From assembly GCA_004124295.1 (NCBI GenBank), contig SCKI01000008.1, forward strand, positions 1 to 64,000: a stretch of DNA of 64,000 bases, given 5' to 3'. The notes under the pieces were generated by a model, which searched no databases, was not told where the DNA came from, and saw only the letters and a program-made list of their open reading frames with translations. Positions 1 to 7,989 of this stretch are shown here, piece by piece. A program made the position numbers and the translations under genes. Every line of letters starts with the position of its first letter. Position 1 is the first letter of the stretch. Source of the stretch: Fidelibacterota bacterium. Lineage in GTDB: Bacteria; Fidelibacterota; Marinisomatia; SCGC-AAA003-L08; TS1B11.

Positions 1-1
1 T

Positions 2-685
2 ACCGCCGAGTCACCCCTGAACCTGGTGCTGCCGGTGGTTACGATGGTCGCCGCCATCGTGGCCGGAATCATGATTACAGGGTCTGCCGGCGCAGGTGAA
101 GGGGCCGGTATCTGGGACAAGATTCAAGCGAGCTCCGGATCAACCGCCGTCCTGTGGGCCGTGCTGGCCAGTCTGGCGGTCCTGGGCCTGCTCTCGGCGG
201 CCCGCCGGCAGATTTCCGGCAGGCGGTTCCTGGACCTGGTCTTCCAGGGCATGGGCGGGATGATTCCGGTGGTGGCCCTGCTGGTGCTGGCCTTTGCCCT
301 GGGCGCCACCGTGCGGGAACTCGGCACCGGGGCCTATGTGGCCCAGCTCATCAGCGGCGTGGCCGGTCCCAAACTGGCCGTTACGGGCCTGTTTCTGCTG
401 GCCTGCGTCATGGCCTTCGCCACCGGCACCTCCTGGGGAACTTTTGCGCTGATGATACCCATCGCCGTGCCCCTGGCGACGGCCATGGGTGGGCCGTTGC
501 CGCTCTACGTGGCGGCGGTGCTGGGGGGCGGCGTGTTCGGCGACCACTGTTCCCCCATCTCGGACACCACCATCATATCCTCTATGGCGGCGGCCTCGGA
601 TCACATCGATCATGTGCGCACGCAGATACCTTACGCCCTTATCGGGGCAGGGCTGGCGCTGGCGCTTTATCTGCTGGTGGCTTGA
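2..685 (+). CDS. NhaC-type Na+/H+ antiporter, C-terminal part (5' end outside window)
   Basis: The reading frame is open from the first bases of the window, so the N-terminus is missing and about 227 residues remain. Several hydrophobic membrane helices are visible. The segment GDHCSPISDTTIISS near residues 180-195 is the signature of the NhaC/Na+-H+ antiporter family (PF03553), which exchanges cytoplasmic Na+ for protons at the inner membrane. The next gene (sdhC) starts 135 bases downstream behind its own promoter-like sequence, so a joint operon is not evident. Family assignment is firm; whether the exchanged substrate is Na+ or a coupled amino acid/organic acid pair cannot be told from this fragment. 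Confidence 0.88.
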   Translation, partial: TAESPLNLVLPVVTMVAAIVAGIMITGSAGAGEGAGIWDKIQASSGSTAVLWAVLASLAVLGLLSAARRQISGRRFLDLVFQGMGGMIPVVALLVLAFALGATVRELGTGAYVAQLISGVAGPKLAVTGLFLLACVMAFATGTSWGTFALMIPIAVPLATAMGGPLPLYVAAVLGGGVFGDHCSPISDTTIISSMAAASDHIDHVRTQIPYALIGAGLALALYLLVA

Positions 686-734
686 AAGGGGCCGCTGTAC
701 CCGAGGCTTGTTCTGGACAACTCAAGGCCGGAAA

Positions 735-763
735 TTAGACCTGTGCCCGAAACCCGTTATAAT
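735..763 (+). promoter_or_regulatory. Candidate sigma-70-like promoter of the sdh operon
   Basis: A perfect TATAAT lies at 758-763, 58 bases before sdhC. A weak -35-like TTAGAC is at 735-740 with a 17-base spacer. The -10 match is strong and the -35 match poor, so this is a plausible but unproven start site. Confidence 0.4.
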
Positions 764-820
764 TCCCCTTCACCCACGCCCATAAGCCCCCTGCTGAGCC
801 AGCCGGGATGAGGGTTTTCC

Positions 821-1165
821 ATGTATAGGGTCAGTGTGGAAATGCTTTCCTGGCTGCTGCACAAGATTACCGGGTTCAGCATTATTGGCTTTCTGATCTT
901 CCATATCTGGGGAATGGCCCAGATGTCCCAGGGGCCGGATGCCTTCAACCGGGTTATCGAAACCTACAAAACCCCCCTTTTCCGTGTCGGTGAGGTACTT
1001 CTGCTGGCAGCCATTGCCTTCCACGGCCTCAACGGCATGCGCTTGATCCTCGGCGAGTTCACCCACTGGGCCATGCAGAAGCACAAACTGCTGCTGATCA
1101 TCACTTACGCCCTGGCATTCGTCGTGGCAGTCGTGGGTGGCTACCTCATGTGGGTGGCGGAATAA
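821..1165 (+). CDS. sdhC: Succinate dehydrogenase cytochrome b subunit
   Basis: A 114-residue membrane protein with three hydrophobic helices (about 18-40, 58-80, 88-112). Conserved His residues sit in the first helix region (LLHKITG, FHIWG) and in HGLNGMRLI near residue 69, the region that ligands heme b in SdhC-type anchors. It is the first gene of sdhCDAB; its stop overlaps the sdhD start by one base (TAATG). The complex oxidises succinate to fumarate at the inner membrane and reduces the quinone pool, presumably menaquinone here given the menA/ubiE genes at 37-39 kb. Confidence 0.9.
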   Translation: MYRVSVEMLSWLLHKITGFSIIGFLIFHIWGMAQMSQGPDAFNRVIETYKTPLFRVGEVLLLAAIAFHGLNGMRLILGEFTHWAMQKHKLLLIITYALAFVVAVVGGYLMWVAE

Positions 1166-1593
1166 TGAGCTCCCAGGGATCAAAGGGCTGGCTGCTGCAG
1201 CGCGTATCCGGCGCCCTACTGTTTGTCACTTTGGGGGCTCATTTCTACATCTACCATTTCTATATGGGCCCCGGCATGTGGGGCTTCGACAGCATCGGCT
1301 ACGGCGCCAACGATCTGGAGACCCTCCGGCTGATGGCTGAGGCCGATGCCACCCAGGCCCGTTACTATGCTTTGGCCGCCCTTTTTGCCGCCCCGGTCTG
1401 GAAAGTATTCGACGTGCTGTTTATCACCCTGGCCTGCTATCACGGCTTTTACGGCCTCGTCTCCAATATTGAGGACTATATCACCCGGGACAGCTGGCGG
1501 TCGCTGCTGACCTGGACCGTTTACCTGATGGCCTTCCTGCTATGGATCATCGGCGTGGTGGCCGTCATCAGTTTCAATCCGGAACTGTTCTAG
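1165..1593 (+). CDS. sdhD: Succinate dehydrogenase hydrophobic membrane anchor subunit
   Basis: A 142-residue protein with three membrane helices (about 15-35, 75-100, 115-138). The ATG at 1165 overlaps the sdhC stop; an upstream GTG in the same frame lies inside sdhC and is less likely. A conserved YHGFYGL segment in the second helix and a His-rich start (GAHFYIYHFY) could supply quinone or heme contacts. With SdhC it anchors SdhA/SdhB. Sequence conservation of this subunit is low in general, so the assignment rests on length, topology and position between sdhC and sdhA. Confidence 0.85.
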   Translation: MSSQGSKGWLLQRVSGALLFVTLGAHFYIYHFYMGPGMWGFDSIGYGANDLETLRLMAEADATQARYYALAALFAAPVWKVFDVLFITLACYHGFYGLVSNIEDYITRDSWRSLLTWTVYLMAFLLWIIGVVAVISFNPELF

Positions 1594-1611
1594 CCGGTCG
1601 GCGGCGGCACA

Positions 1612-3380
1612 ATGATTCACAAGTTTGATGCCATTGTGGTGGGCGCGGGCGGGGCCGGGCTGCGTTGCGCCCTGGAGCTGAGCCAGCAGAATTATAATGT
1701 GGCGGTCCTGTCGAAGCTCTACCCGGTGCGCAGCCATACCGGCGCGGCCCAGGGAGGCATCGGGGCGGCGCTGGGCAACGAAGAAGAGGACCATCCCGAG
1801 TGGCACATGTTCGACACCGTGAAAGGGTCGGACTATCTGGGCGATCAGGATGCCATCGAAATTCTCACCAATGAAGCCATAGAGGCGGTGCTGGAGTTGG
1901 GCACTTCGGCCTGCCCTTCAACCGGACGCCGGAGGGGAAGATTGCCCAGCGCCCCTTTGGCGGCCATACGCGGGATCTCGGCGAAGGGCCGGTCAAGCGG
2001 GCCTGTTACGCCGCCGACCGCACCGGCCATATGATCCTGCACACCCTGTTTGAGCAGTGCCTGAAGCATGAGGTCCGCTTCTTCAACGAATTTTACGTCC
2101 TCGACATGATGGTTGATGACACGGCCTGCCACGGGGTTGTCGCCTACGAGCTGGCCACCGGCGAAGTGCAGGTATTTCAGGCCAAAGCGGTCTTTTTCGG
2201 CACCGGCGGTTACGGCCGGGTTTTCTCCATCACCTCCAACGCCCACGCCCTCACCGGCGACGGCATGGCGATGGCCTTCCGCCGCGGCCTGCCGCTGGAG
2301 GATATGGAGTTTGTCCAGTTCCATCCCACCGGCTTGCGCAAGCTGGGCATCCTCGTATCCGAGGCCGCCCGGGGCGAAGGGGGCATCCTGCGCAACCGCG
2401 AGGACCTGGACAACATCGGCTCCGGGAAAGACGGCTTCATGGCCGCAGTGGCGCCGACCGTAAAGGATCTGGCGCCCCGGGACATGGTGAGCCGGGCCAT
2501 TTATAACGAGATCCAGGCCGGCCGGGGCATCGAGGGCAGCGGCGATACCGGTTCCGACTATGTCTATCTCGATCTGGTCCATCTGGGCGCCGATGTGATC
2601 AACACCAAGTTGCCCGACATCTCCCATTTTGCCCGGAAATATCTGGCCGTGGAGCCGATAACAGAGCCTATTCCGGTGCAGCCGACAGCCCACTATGCGA
2701 TGGGCGGGCTGCCTACCGATCTGGACGGGCGGGTGCTGCGCGACAGCAAGAACACGCCGGTGAATGGCCTGTACGCCGCCGGTGAAGTGGCCTGCGTTTC
2801 GGTGCACGGGGCCAACCGCCTGGGGACCAACTCACTGGTCGACATCGTCGTTTTCGGCCGGCGGGCGGGCAGGGATATGACCCGCTACCTGAAGACGGCC
2901 GAGCTGGGGCATATCGACCCCGAGCCGGATGCCTTCATCCGTGGAGAGATTGACCGCCTGCAGAAAGGTGGCGGCCAAGAGAATGTGGCGACGCTACGCA
3001 TCGAGATGCAGAAAGTGATGATGAGCCGGAGCGGCGTTTACCGAAATGAGGAAAACCTGACTATCGCCCGAAACACGATTCTGGAGCTTAGGGAGCGCTA
3101 TCGGCAGGTAGGGGTGGGCGACCAAAGCCCCTACTACAACACCGAGTTGGTGGAGGCTATCGAGCTCGGCTTCCTGCTGGATGTGGCTTGGACCATTGCC
3201 GAGAGCGCCCTGCAGCGGACCGAAAGCCGTGGCGCCCACTCGCGGGTCGATTACCCCGACCGGGACGATGAAAACTGGCTCAAACATACCTTTATCACCA
3301 TGGCTGGCGAGAACGAGGTCCGCTTCGACTTCAAGCCGGTGAGCATCACGAAGTTTCAGCCCAAACCGAGGGTCTATTAA
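1612..3380 (+). CDS. sdhA: Succinate dehydrogenase flavoprotein subunit, reading frame broken by a one-base deletion near 1900
   Basis: The first part (1612 to about 1899) has the Rossmann GxGxxG and the SHTGAAQGG segment that carries the FAD-linked His. After codon TTG 1897-1899 the frame must shift: from CAC at 1902 the new frame reads [13 protein letters not shown] and continues unbroken to 3380, with HPTG, the substrate motif [17 protein letters not shown] and the C-terminal [17 protein letters not shown] typical of SdhA. Only one base is missing between ELG and HFG, giving a near-normal length of about 590 residues. It sits 18 bases after sdhD and directly abuts sdhB. No slippery heptamer is visible, so a sequencing or assembly error, or a recent mutation, is more likely than programmed shifting. 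Confidence 0.9.
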
Positions 3381-4076
3381 ATGCAGGTGACTGTCGAAAT
3401 CTACCGCCAGGATGCGGAAACCGGTGCCAGCCGCTTCGATACTTTCATCCGGGAGGTCGATCCAAAGGATCGGGTGCTGGACGTGATGATGGAGATCAAG
3501 GATCAGGACGACGGCAGCATCGCGTTCCGGAAATCCTGCGGCCACGGGGTTTGCGGCTCGGACGCCATGATGATCAACGGCATCAACCGGTTGGCCTGCC
3601 AGACCTTGATCCAGGACCTGAAAGGCAGCCTTATCCGCATCGAGCCGCTGAAGGGGCTGAAGGTCCTGCGCGACCTGATAGTGGACATGGACCCCTTCCT
3701 GGCCAGCTTGCAGAAGGTGACCCCCTACTTCATTCCCAAGACCACCGCCCCGGTGAGGGAGCAGAAACAGTCCATTGCCGAGCGGCAAATTTTTGATGAC
3801 ACGACCAAGTGCATCATGTGCGGGGCCTGCACATCCAGTTGCCCCAGCTATTGGAGCAACGGCGAATACCTCGGCCCGGCCACCTTCGTCAAGGCACATC
3901 GCTTCATCTTTGACAGCCGGGACGGCGGCGACGCGGAACGGATCGAGGCCCTGGACGACCGGGACGGCCTCTGGCGCTGCCATTCCATATTCAACTGCAC
4001 CGATGCCTGCCCCCGGGACATCAAGATCACCCAGGCCATCAGCGAACTGAAGCGCTATATCGTCGCCCGGCGCTAG
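3381..4076 (+). CDS. sdhB: Succinate dehydrogenase iron-sulfur subunit
   Basis: A 231-residue subunit starting immediately after the sdhA stop. The N-terminal ferredoxin domain holds the [2Fe-2S] cysteines in CGHGVCGSDAM and a later Cys in NRLAC. The C-terminal alpha-helical domain holds the [4Fe-4S] and [3Fe-4S] ligands in CIMCGACTSSCP and CHSIFNCTDACPRDI. It passes electrons from SdhA FAD to the quinone site in SdhC/D. All cluster ligands are intact, so this subunit is predicted functional even though sdhA is frameshifted in this sequence. Confidence 0.96.
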   Translation: MQVTVEIYRQDAETGASRFDTFIREVDPKDRVLDVMMEIKDQDDGSIAFRKSCGHGVCGSDAMMINGINRLACQTLIQDLKGSLIRIEPLKGLKVLRDLIVDMDPFLASLQKVTPYFIPKTTAPVREQKQSIAERQIFDDTTKCIMCGACTSSCPSYWSNGEYLGPATFVKAHRFIFDSRDGGDAERIEALDDRDGLWRCHSIFNCTDACPRDIKITQAISELKRYIVARR

Positions 4077-4196
4077 TGCCGGTGCCCGGCCGGCCCCCCA
4101 GCCCCCCACTCTATCTGGATTTATGCCACCTCAAGGCAGTAAGTTTGCCGCAGCTTGCCCCATCACGATACCGGCAATGTGGAAGGAACCAGAATT

Positions 4197-4523
4197 ATGA
4201 CGCTATCTGAACAGATCGAAAACGACATCAAAGAAAATTCGATCATCCTCTATATGAAGGGGACCAAGGAGATGCCCATGTGCGGATTTTCCAACGCGGT
4301 GGTGCAGGTCCTGGATCACTATGGCGTGGCCTACAAGGATGTCAACATCCTCCCGGACCCGGAAATCCGCGTGCGCCTGTCGGAATTCTCCAACTGGCCC
4401 ACGATTCCCCAACTGTTTGTGAAGGGCGAGTTGGTCGGCGGCGCCGATATCGTTGTCGAAATGCACAATAAGGGCGAGCTGCTGGCCATCCTGGAAAAAG
4501 CGGTCGCGGCAGAGGCCAATTAG
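4197..4523 (+). CDS. grxD: Monothiol glutaredoxin (Grx4/GrxD type)
   Basis: A 108-residue thioredoxin-fold protein. The active-site motif CGFS (Cys29) with upstream LYMKGTKEMP and downstream WPTIPQLFVKGELVGGADI is diagnostic of class II monothiol glutaredoxins. These bind a glutathione-ligated [2Fe-2S] cluster and take part in Fe-S cluster delivery. The ATG at 4197 is chosen because GGAAGGA precedes it and the N-terminus then matches the family; an in-frame ATG at 4155 would add 14 atypical residues. Position behind sdhB, an Fe-S protein, fits a maturation role. Confidence 0.93.
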   Translation: MTLSEQIENDIKENSIILYMKGTKEMPMCGFSNAVVQVLDHYGVAYKDVNILPDPEIRVRLSEFSNWPTIPQLFVKGELVGGADIVVEMHNKGELLAILEKAVAAEAN

Positions 4524-4550
4524 ACGGCACAGACACGTTTCCCGGCCTGC

Positions 4551-4610
4551 GTGCTCCCAGGTATTCGACCGGGAGCACGTTTCGTTTATGGGAGCACGGC
4601 CCATGCTCCC
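4551..4610 (+). terminator. Two overlapping hairpins, likely transcription terminator after grxD
   Basis: GTGCTCCC (4551-4558) pairs with GGGAGCAC (4571-4578) and is followed by a short T-rich run (TTTCGTTT). A second stem GGGAGCA (4590-4596) / TGCTCCC (4604-4610) follows. Since all arms share the same core, alternative pairings (for example 4571-4577 with 4604-4610) are possible. Confidence 0.6.
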
Positions 4611-4720
4611 GGGATCATCCGGACATGGATGGCCAGGCGCACTGTCGTGACCGGGGCGTCTGATTCCCCTTGCATTTTTCCCCTCTCCCCGGCAAATTGA
4701 AGCGAGACAGAAACACCGAC

Positions 4721-5119
4721 ATGACCGGCAGACAAATCATTTCCAAGGGGCGGCTGTTGGGGGCCATGCTTGTGGCGCTACTGGCCTTCGGTTGCTCAGA
4801 AAACCCAAGCCAACATCTTGACTTGGGCATGTGGTACTACCAGAAGGGGCTGATAGATGACGCTATTCTGGAGTACAAGGAGGTGGTCCGTCTGCTCCCC
4901 TCCGAACCCCGCCAAATGACCCGCAGTGAACTGGAGCTGGTCTCCCGGGCGCATTATAATCTGGCGATCGCCTATACCAAAAAGGATTGGTACGAACTGG
5001 CCCTGGTGGAAGCGAAGAAAAATTTCGATCTGCGCGCCACGCAGGAAAATTACCAGCTGTTGGAATTGATCGAAAAGCGCCAGGCCCTGGAAACTTACGG
5101 GCCCGGCGTTTCGGACTAG
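4721..5119 (+). CDS. Small TPR lipoprotein
   Basis: A 132-residue protein with a lipoprotein signal ending in LLAFGC (Cys about residue 25), so probably lipid-anchored in the periplasm or outer membrane. The mature part carries two tetratricopeptide-like helical pairs: GMWYYQKGLIDDAILEYKEV and a second beginning ARHYNLAIAY-like (AHYNLAIAYTKKDWYELAL). TPRs mediate protein contacts; no enzymatic motif is seen. Start ATG 4721 is chosen because it begins a proper signal peptide. It is a single gene between the grxD terminator and a convergent gene; the precise role is unknown. Confidence 0.78.
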   Translation: MTGRQIISKGRLLGAMLVALLAFGCSENPSQHLDLGMWYYQKGLIDDAILEYKEVVRLLPSEPRQMTRSELELVSRAHYNLAIAYTKKDWYELALVEAKKNFDLRATQENYQLLELIEKRQALETYGPGVSD

Positions 5120-5133
5120 TCCTGCCCCCGGTA

Positions 5134-5416
5134 CTACCCTTCCCACTCCTCCAGTAACCGCACCGCGACCTTCAATTCGTCGCGTAAATCAGCCGGCAGG
5201 TCCGGCCAGTGGATATCCATCAGGGCCGCCTGAATGGCATAGACAAGGTTGAGGCTTGCCGGACGGCCGGCGCTACGAATCAGGCGATAGGCTTTGACAG
5301 GTCCGGTCCTTCGCAGGCCGGCTAGGCTGCCAATGCCAACCGCTGCCAGCCAGCCATCCGCTGGAAGACGGGCCGAGGTTCTTCAGTTTGTGGAGCGGTG
5401 GGTCCTGAGCGGGCAT
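5134..5416 (-). pseudogene. TfoX C-terminal-domain protein, one-base frameshift
   Basis: No single open frame covers this stretch, but two minus-strand frames join into one protein of about 93 residues. From ATG 5416 the frame reads HKLKNLGPSSSGWLA; removing one base near 5348-5352 gives AAVGIGSLAGLRRTG, then SLNLVYAIQAALMDIHWPDL and a TAG at 5136. The order LKNLGPxSxxWL..VGI..L..GxVxAY..L...G...SLNLxYAxxAAL...HW matches the TfoX C-terminal domain (PF04994), often linked to competence regulation or found alone. A taa lies just upstream of the ATG in the same frame, fixing the start. It follows the SDR on the same strand by about 80 bases. Confidence 0.72.
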
Positions 5417-5494
5417 GCAGCGGGAGCGGCGTGGCCGTTAGGGCTGCCGGCAGGTTTTGTCCTGCGCCGCCACTGCGCCTGTTTCCACTGCAAC

Positions 5495-6268
5495 TCAGCC
5501 GGTGATGTCTTCTCCGCCGTCAACCCGGATAACATTGCCGGTCATCCAGGTATCCTCGCTCAGGCCGATCATGGCGATGGCTTTGGCCACGTCCTCGGGG
5601 ATCGTGACCCGGCCGCTGGGGTTTATATTCAGGGCCCGGCTAATCATTTCCGCGTTTTCCGGTATTTTCCGTAGCGCCGGGGTATCCGTTATCCCGGCCT
5701 GGATAGTGTTGGCCGCGATTTTATGCGGGGCCAGTTCGACAGCGAGTTGCCGCATCCAGGACTCGAGAACCGCTTTGGCCGCCGACACGGCACCGTAGGA
5801 TTTCCACTGCATGTGACCACCGGAAGAGGTCATGGCGAATATCTGGCTCCCCTGCCGCAACAGACCGGCCCGGAACAGGTCCTGACTCCAGTAGATCAGG
5901 CTGGAACCCATGACATCCAGGGTCATCTCGACCTGCGGCTGGGTCAGCGCGTCGGCAGACTCCTCGGCCAGCACCGGCTTGAGGGCGCCGAAGGCCAGCG
6001 AATGCATGAGCACTTTCACCCGGCTTCCTTTGGCCTGCAGCTGGGCCACGGCGGCGGCCCGCTTTTCGGCATCAGCGGCATTCATGTTAATGAACAGGGC
6101 TTCCTGCCCGGTTGCTTTGACGTCGGCGATGACCGCCTCTACCAGAGGCATCGTCCCCTTACGGTCCATGTGGATGCCGCAGATGTTCAGGCCGGCTGCT
6201 GCCAGAGCCCTGGCCGTGGCGCCGCCGAATCCGCTCGACGCGCCCAGTATTACTGCCCAATCGGACAT
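5495..6268 (-). CDS. Enoyl-ACP-reductase-like short-chain dehydrogenase
   Basis: A 257-residue SDR. The N-terminal LGASSGFGGATARAL (8-22) is the Rossmann nucleotide-binding turn. MHSLAFG (88-94) resembles the HSIAFA strand of FabI. Tyr158 and Lys165 are spaced Y-x6-K, the spacing of enoyl-ACP reductases (FabI/FabL) rather than the Y-x3-K of ordinary SDRs. The C-terminus WMTGNVIRVDGGEDITG is the usual SDR end. The likely reaction is NAD(P)H-dependent reduction of an enoyl thioester in fatty-acid synthesis, inferred from the catalytic spacing. AGGAGGGAGC lies directly upstream of the ATG. Whether this is the essential ENR of the cell or a paralogue is not determinable here. Confidence 0.82.
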   Translation of the reverse strand: MSDWAVILGASSGFGGATARALAAAGLNICGIHMDRKGTMPLVEAVIADVKATGQEALFINMNAADAEKRAAAVAQLQAKGSRVKVLMHSLAFGALKPVLAEESADALTQPQVEMTLDVMGSSLIYWSQDLFRAGLLRQGSQIFAMTSSGGHMQWKSYGAVSAAKAVLESWMRQLAVELAPHKIAANTIQAGITDTPALRKIPENAEMISRALNINPSGRVTIPEDVAKAIAMIGLSEDTWMTGNVIRVDGGEDITG

Positions 6269-6502
6269 GCTCCCTCCTCTCTTGGTGGTTCCAGAGTCGG
6301 CTAATTTACTCTCCCGGCTTTGTTAATGCCACCGCCCGAAAATTCGGCCTCAAAATCCGGGTCGCGGTAGCCGGATGTGCCCGGAGAGCAAGGCCAGCCG
6401 CCCCCGCTGCAACAAATGCCGCCCCGGCATCGTCACAGGATTGGAGTGGGCATTGCCTCAGCGGCCCCATGTCCGGAAATTCGTAACCTTATGAGGAACC
6501 CG

Positions 6503-7939
6503 ATGCAGCGAAAATTTCTTCTGACCGCCGCAACTGCGGTTTGTCTGTTGGCGCCGGTCTCCCTGCAGGCAGACACGTTCGTGGTCCAAAGCCGCGAGGG
6601 CATGACCATCTACAGCCGGGTGACACCCCTCTCACACTTCAAAGTGAGCTTCATTGGCGAGATCACTTTCACAGATGACCGTGGCGATATCGCTGCCATT
6701 TCCGCCGCCGGCTACCTGAGCATCGAGCGCCGGGAGCTACTCCGCACTCGAAAGGTGGTCTTCGAACCGGATGGCACGGGTGGCGTCCGGCGCACCTACT
6801 TCATCGGCAGCCGGTCGCGGGATATAGATGATGCGGCGAGAATCTGGATCAAGGAGGCGCTGCTGGAAACCTTCTATATGACCGGGCTGGGAGCGGAGTC
6901 CCGGGTGCGGAAGCTGCTTGCCGAAGGCGCGCCGCTTGGGGAAATCCTGGCGGAGGTGGAGCCGCTGGAGAGAGATGAAGCGCGGTACTACTATCTCAGT
7001 GCCTTGGGCGCAAGCGGACTGCCCGAAGGCGACTTGCTGGAGGTGACCCAGGCCGCCGGGGAGCTGCTGACCAGCAGTTTCTGGCTGGGAAAACTGCTGA
7101 CGGAATGGGCCGGACAATGGGCGCAAACCGGGGCGCTGGCCGAAACACTGTTGGCTGTCACGGGAGAAATCTCCTCCTCCTACGAGCGGTCCCGGACACT
7201 TATCGCCATGGTTGACCATCTGCCCCTGGAAGGGGCCGCAGGCCGGCGTTTGGTGGAATCCCTGGGGGGTATTGCCTCCAGCTATGAACAGTCCCGGGCC
7301 ACCATCGGGGTGGCTCCTGCCCTGGTGCGACACCCGGCCGCCCTGGGGGACCTCATCAACGCGGTAGCATCCATCTCCTCCTCCTATGAACAGAAACGAT
7401 CCTTAACGGCAATCGGCGCGCTGCCTGGCTTGAGTGCCGGACATTATACCCTGCTGGCCGACCTGACCGGGGAGATCAGCTCCAGCTTCGAGCGCAGCAC
7501 AACGCTGATTTCTCTGGCCGAGCGGGCGGTCGTCAGCGACGCGTTTGTGCAGGCTTATCTGGATGCCGTCAAGGAAATCTCCTCCTCCTATGAACAGGCC
7601 CGGTCGCTCGTGGCCCTCGACCGGCGTGATGATCTGACAGCGGAGCAGGTCGTTGCCCTGATCCGGACAGCCGGAGCCATCTCCTCCAGCTTTGAAACCG
7701 GCCGGGTGCTCGCCCGCATCGCCGCACGAACCAGTCTGGGCGCCCAGGAGTTGCTGGCATATCTGCAGGTCGTGGCCGGCATTTCATCATCCTACGAGCA
7801 GGGCAATGCCATGCTGGCCATTCTCGATGGCCGTGAGCTCTCGGACGAGGTGATCCGCGCCGCCCTCGATGTGGCCCGCGGAATCAGCAGCAACAGCACC
7901 CGGAGCCAGGTATTGGACCGGCTCCTGGACCGCCTGTAG
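6503..7939 (+). CDS. Secreted protein with eight exact 34-residue ISSSYE-type repeats
   Basis: A 478-residue protein with a signal peptide (MQRKFLLTA to SLQA). ATG 6503 is chosen because TGAGGA precedes it and the signal starts there. Residues about 25-110 are beta-rich, 110-215 helical. From residue 223 a motif I-[SA]-S-S-[YF]-E-x-x-R/K recurs at 223, 257, 291, 325, 359, 393, 427 and, degenerate (ISSNSTRSQ), at 461: every interval is exactly 34 residues. This predicts a regular helical-hairpin solenoid, a scaffold or binding surface. No catalytic motif is visible. It stands alone between the SDR and ychF. Function unknown; periplasmic or surface location is inferred from the signal peptide. 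Confidence 0.8.
   Translation: MQRKFLLTAATAVCLLAPVSLQADTFVVQSREGMTIYSRVTPLSHFKVSFIGEITFTDDRGDIAAISAAGYLSIERRELLRTRKVVFEPDGTGGVRRTYFIGSRSRDIDDAARIWIKEALLETFYMTGLGAESRVRKLLAEGAPLGEILAEVEPLERDEARYYYLSALGASGLPEGDLLEVTQAAGELLTSSFWLGKLLTEWAGQWAQTGALAETLLAVTGEISSSYERSRTLIAMVDHLPLEGAAGRRLVESLGGIASSYEQSRATIGVAPALVRHPAALGDLINAVASISSSYEQKRSLTAIGALPGLSAGHYTLLADLTGEISSSFERSTTLISLAERAVVSDAFVQAYLDAVKEISSSYEQARSLVALDRRDDLTAEQVVALIRTAGAISSSFETGRVLARIAARTSLGAQELLAYLQVVAGISSSYEQGNAMLAILDGRELSDEVIRAALDVARGISSNSTRSQVLDRLLDRL
7169..7939 (+). repeat. Tandem 102-bp coding repeat (34 codons, eight units)
   Basis: The Ile codons that open each unit lie at 7169, 7271, 7373, 7475, 7577, 7679, 7781 and 7883, a strict 102-base period with no insertions or deletions. 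Nucleotide identity is moderate outside the ISSSYE core, so these are old, diverged duplications under length constraint. Confidence 0.85.
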
Positions 7940-7989
7940 CCCATCTGCGACTGTCCATCGCCTGCTGCCGGCGGTAACTTGCCCGCCCG

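Noticed and set aside
1890-1910. Programmed ribosomal frameshifting in sdhA
   Set aside because: No slippery heptamer, pseudoknot or SD-like stimulator is visible, and programmed shifting is not known for SdhA.
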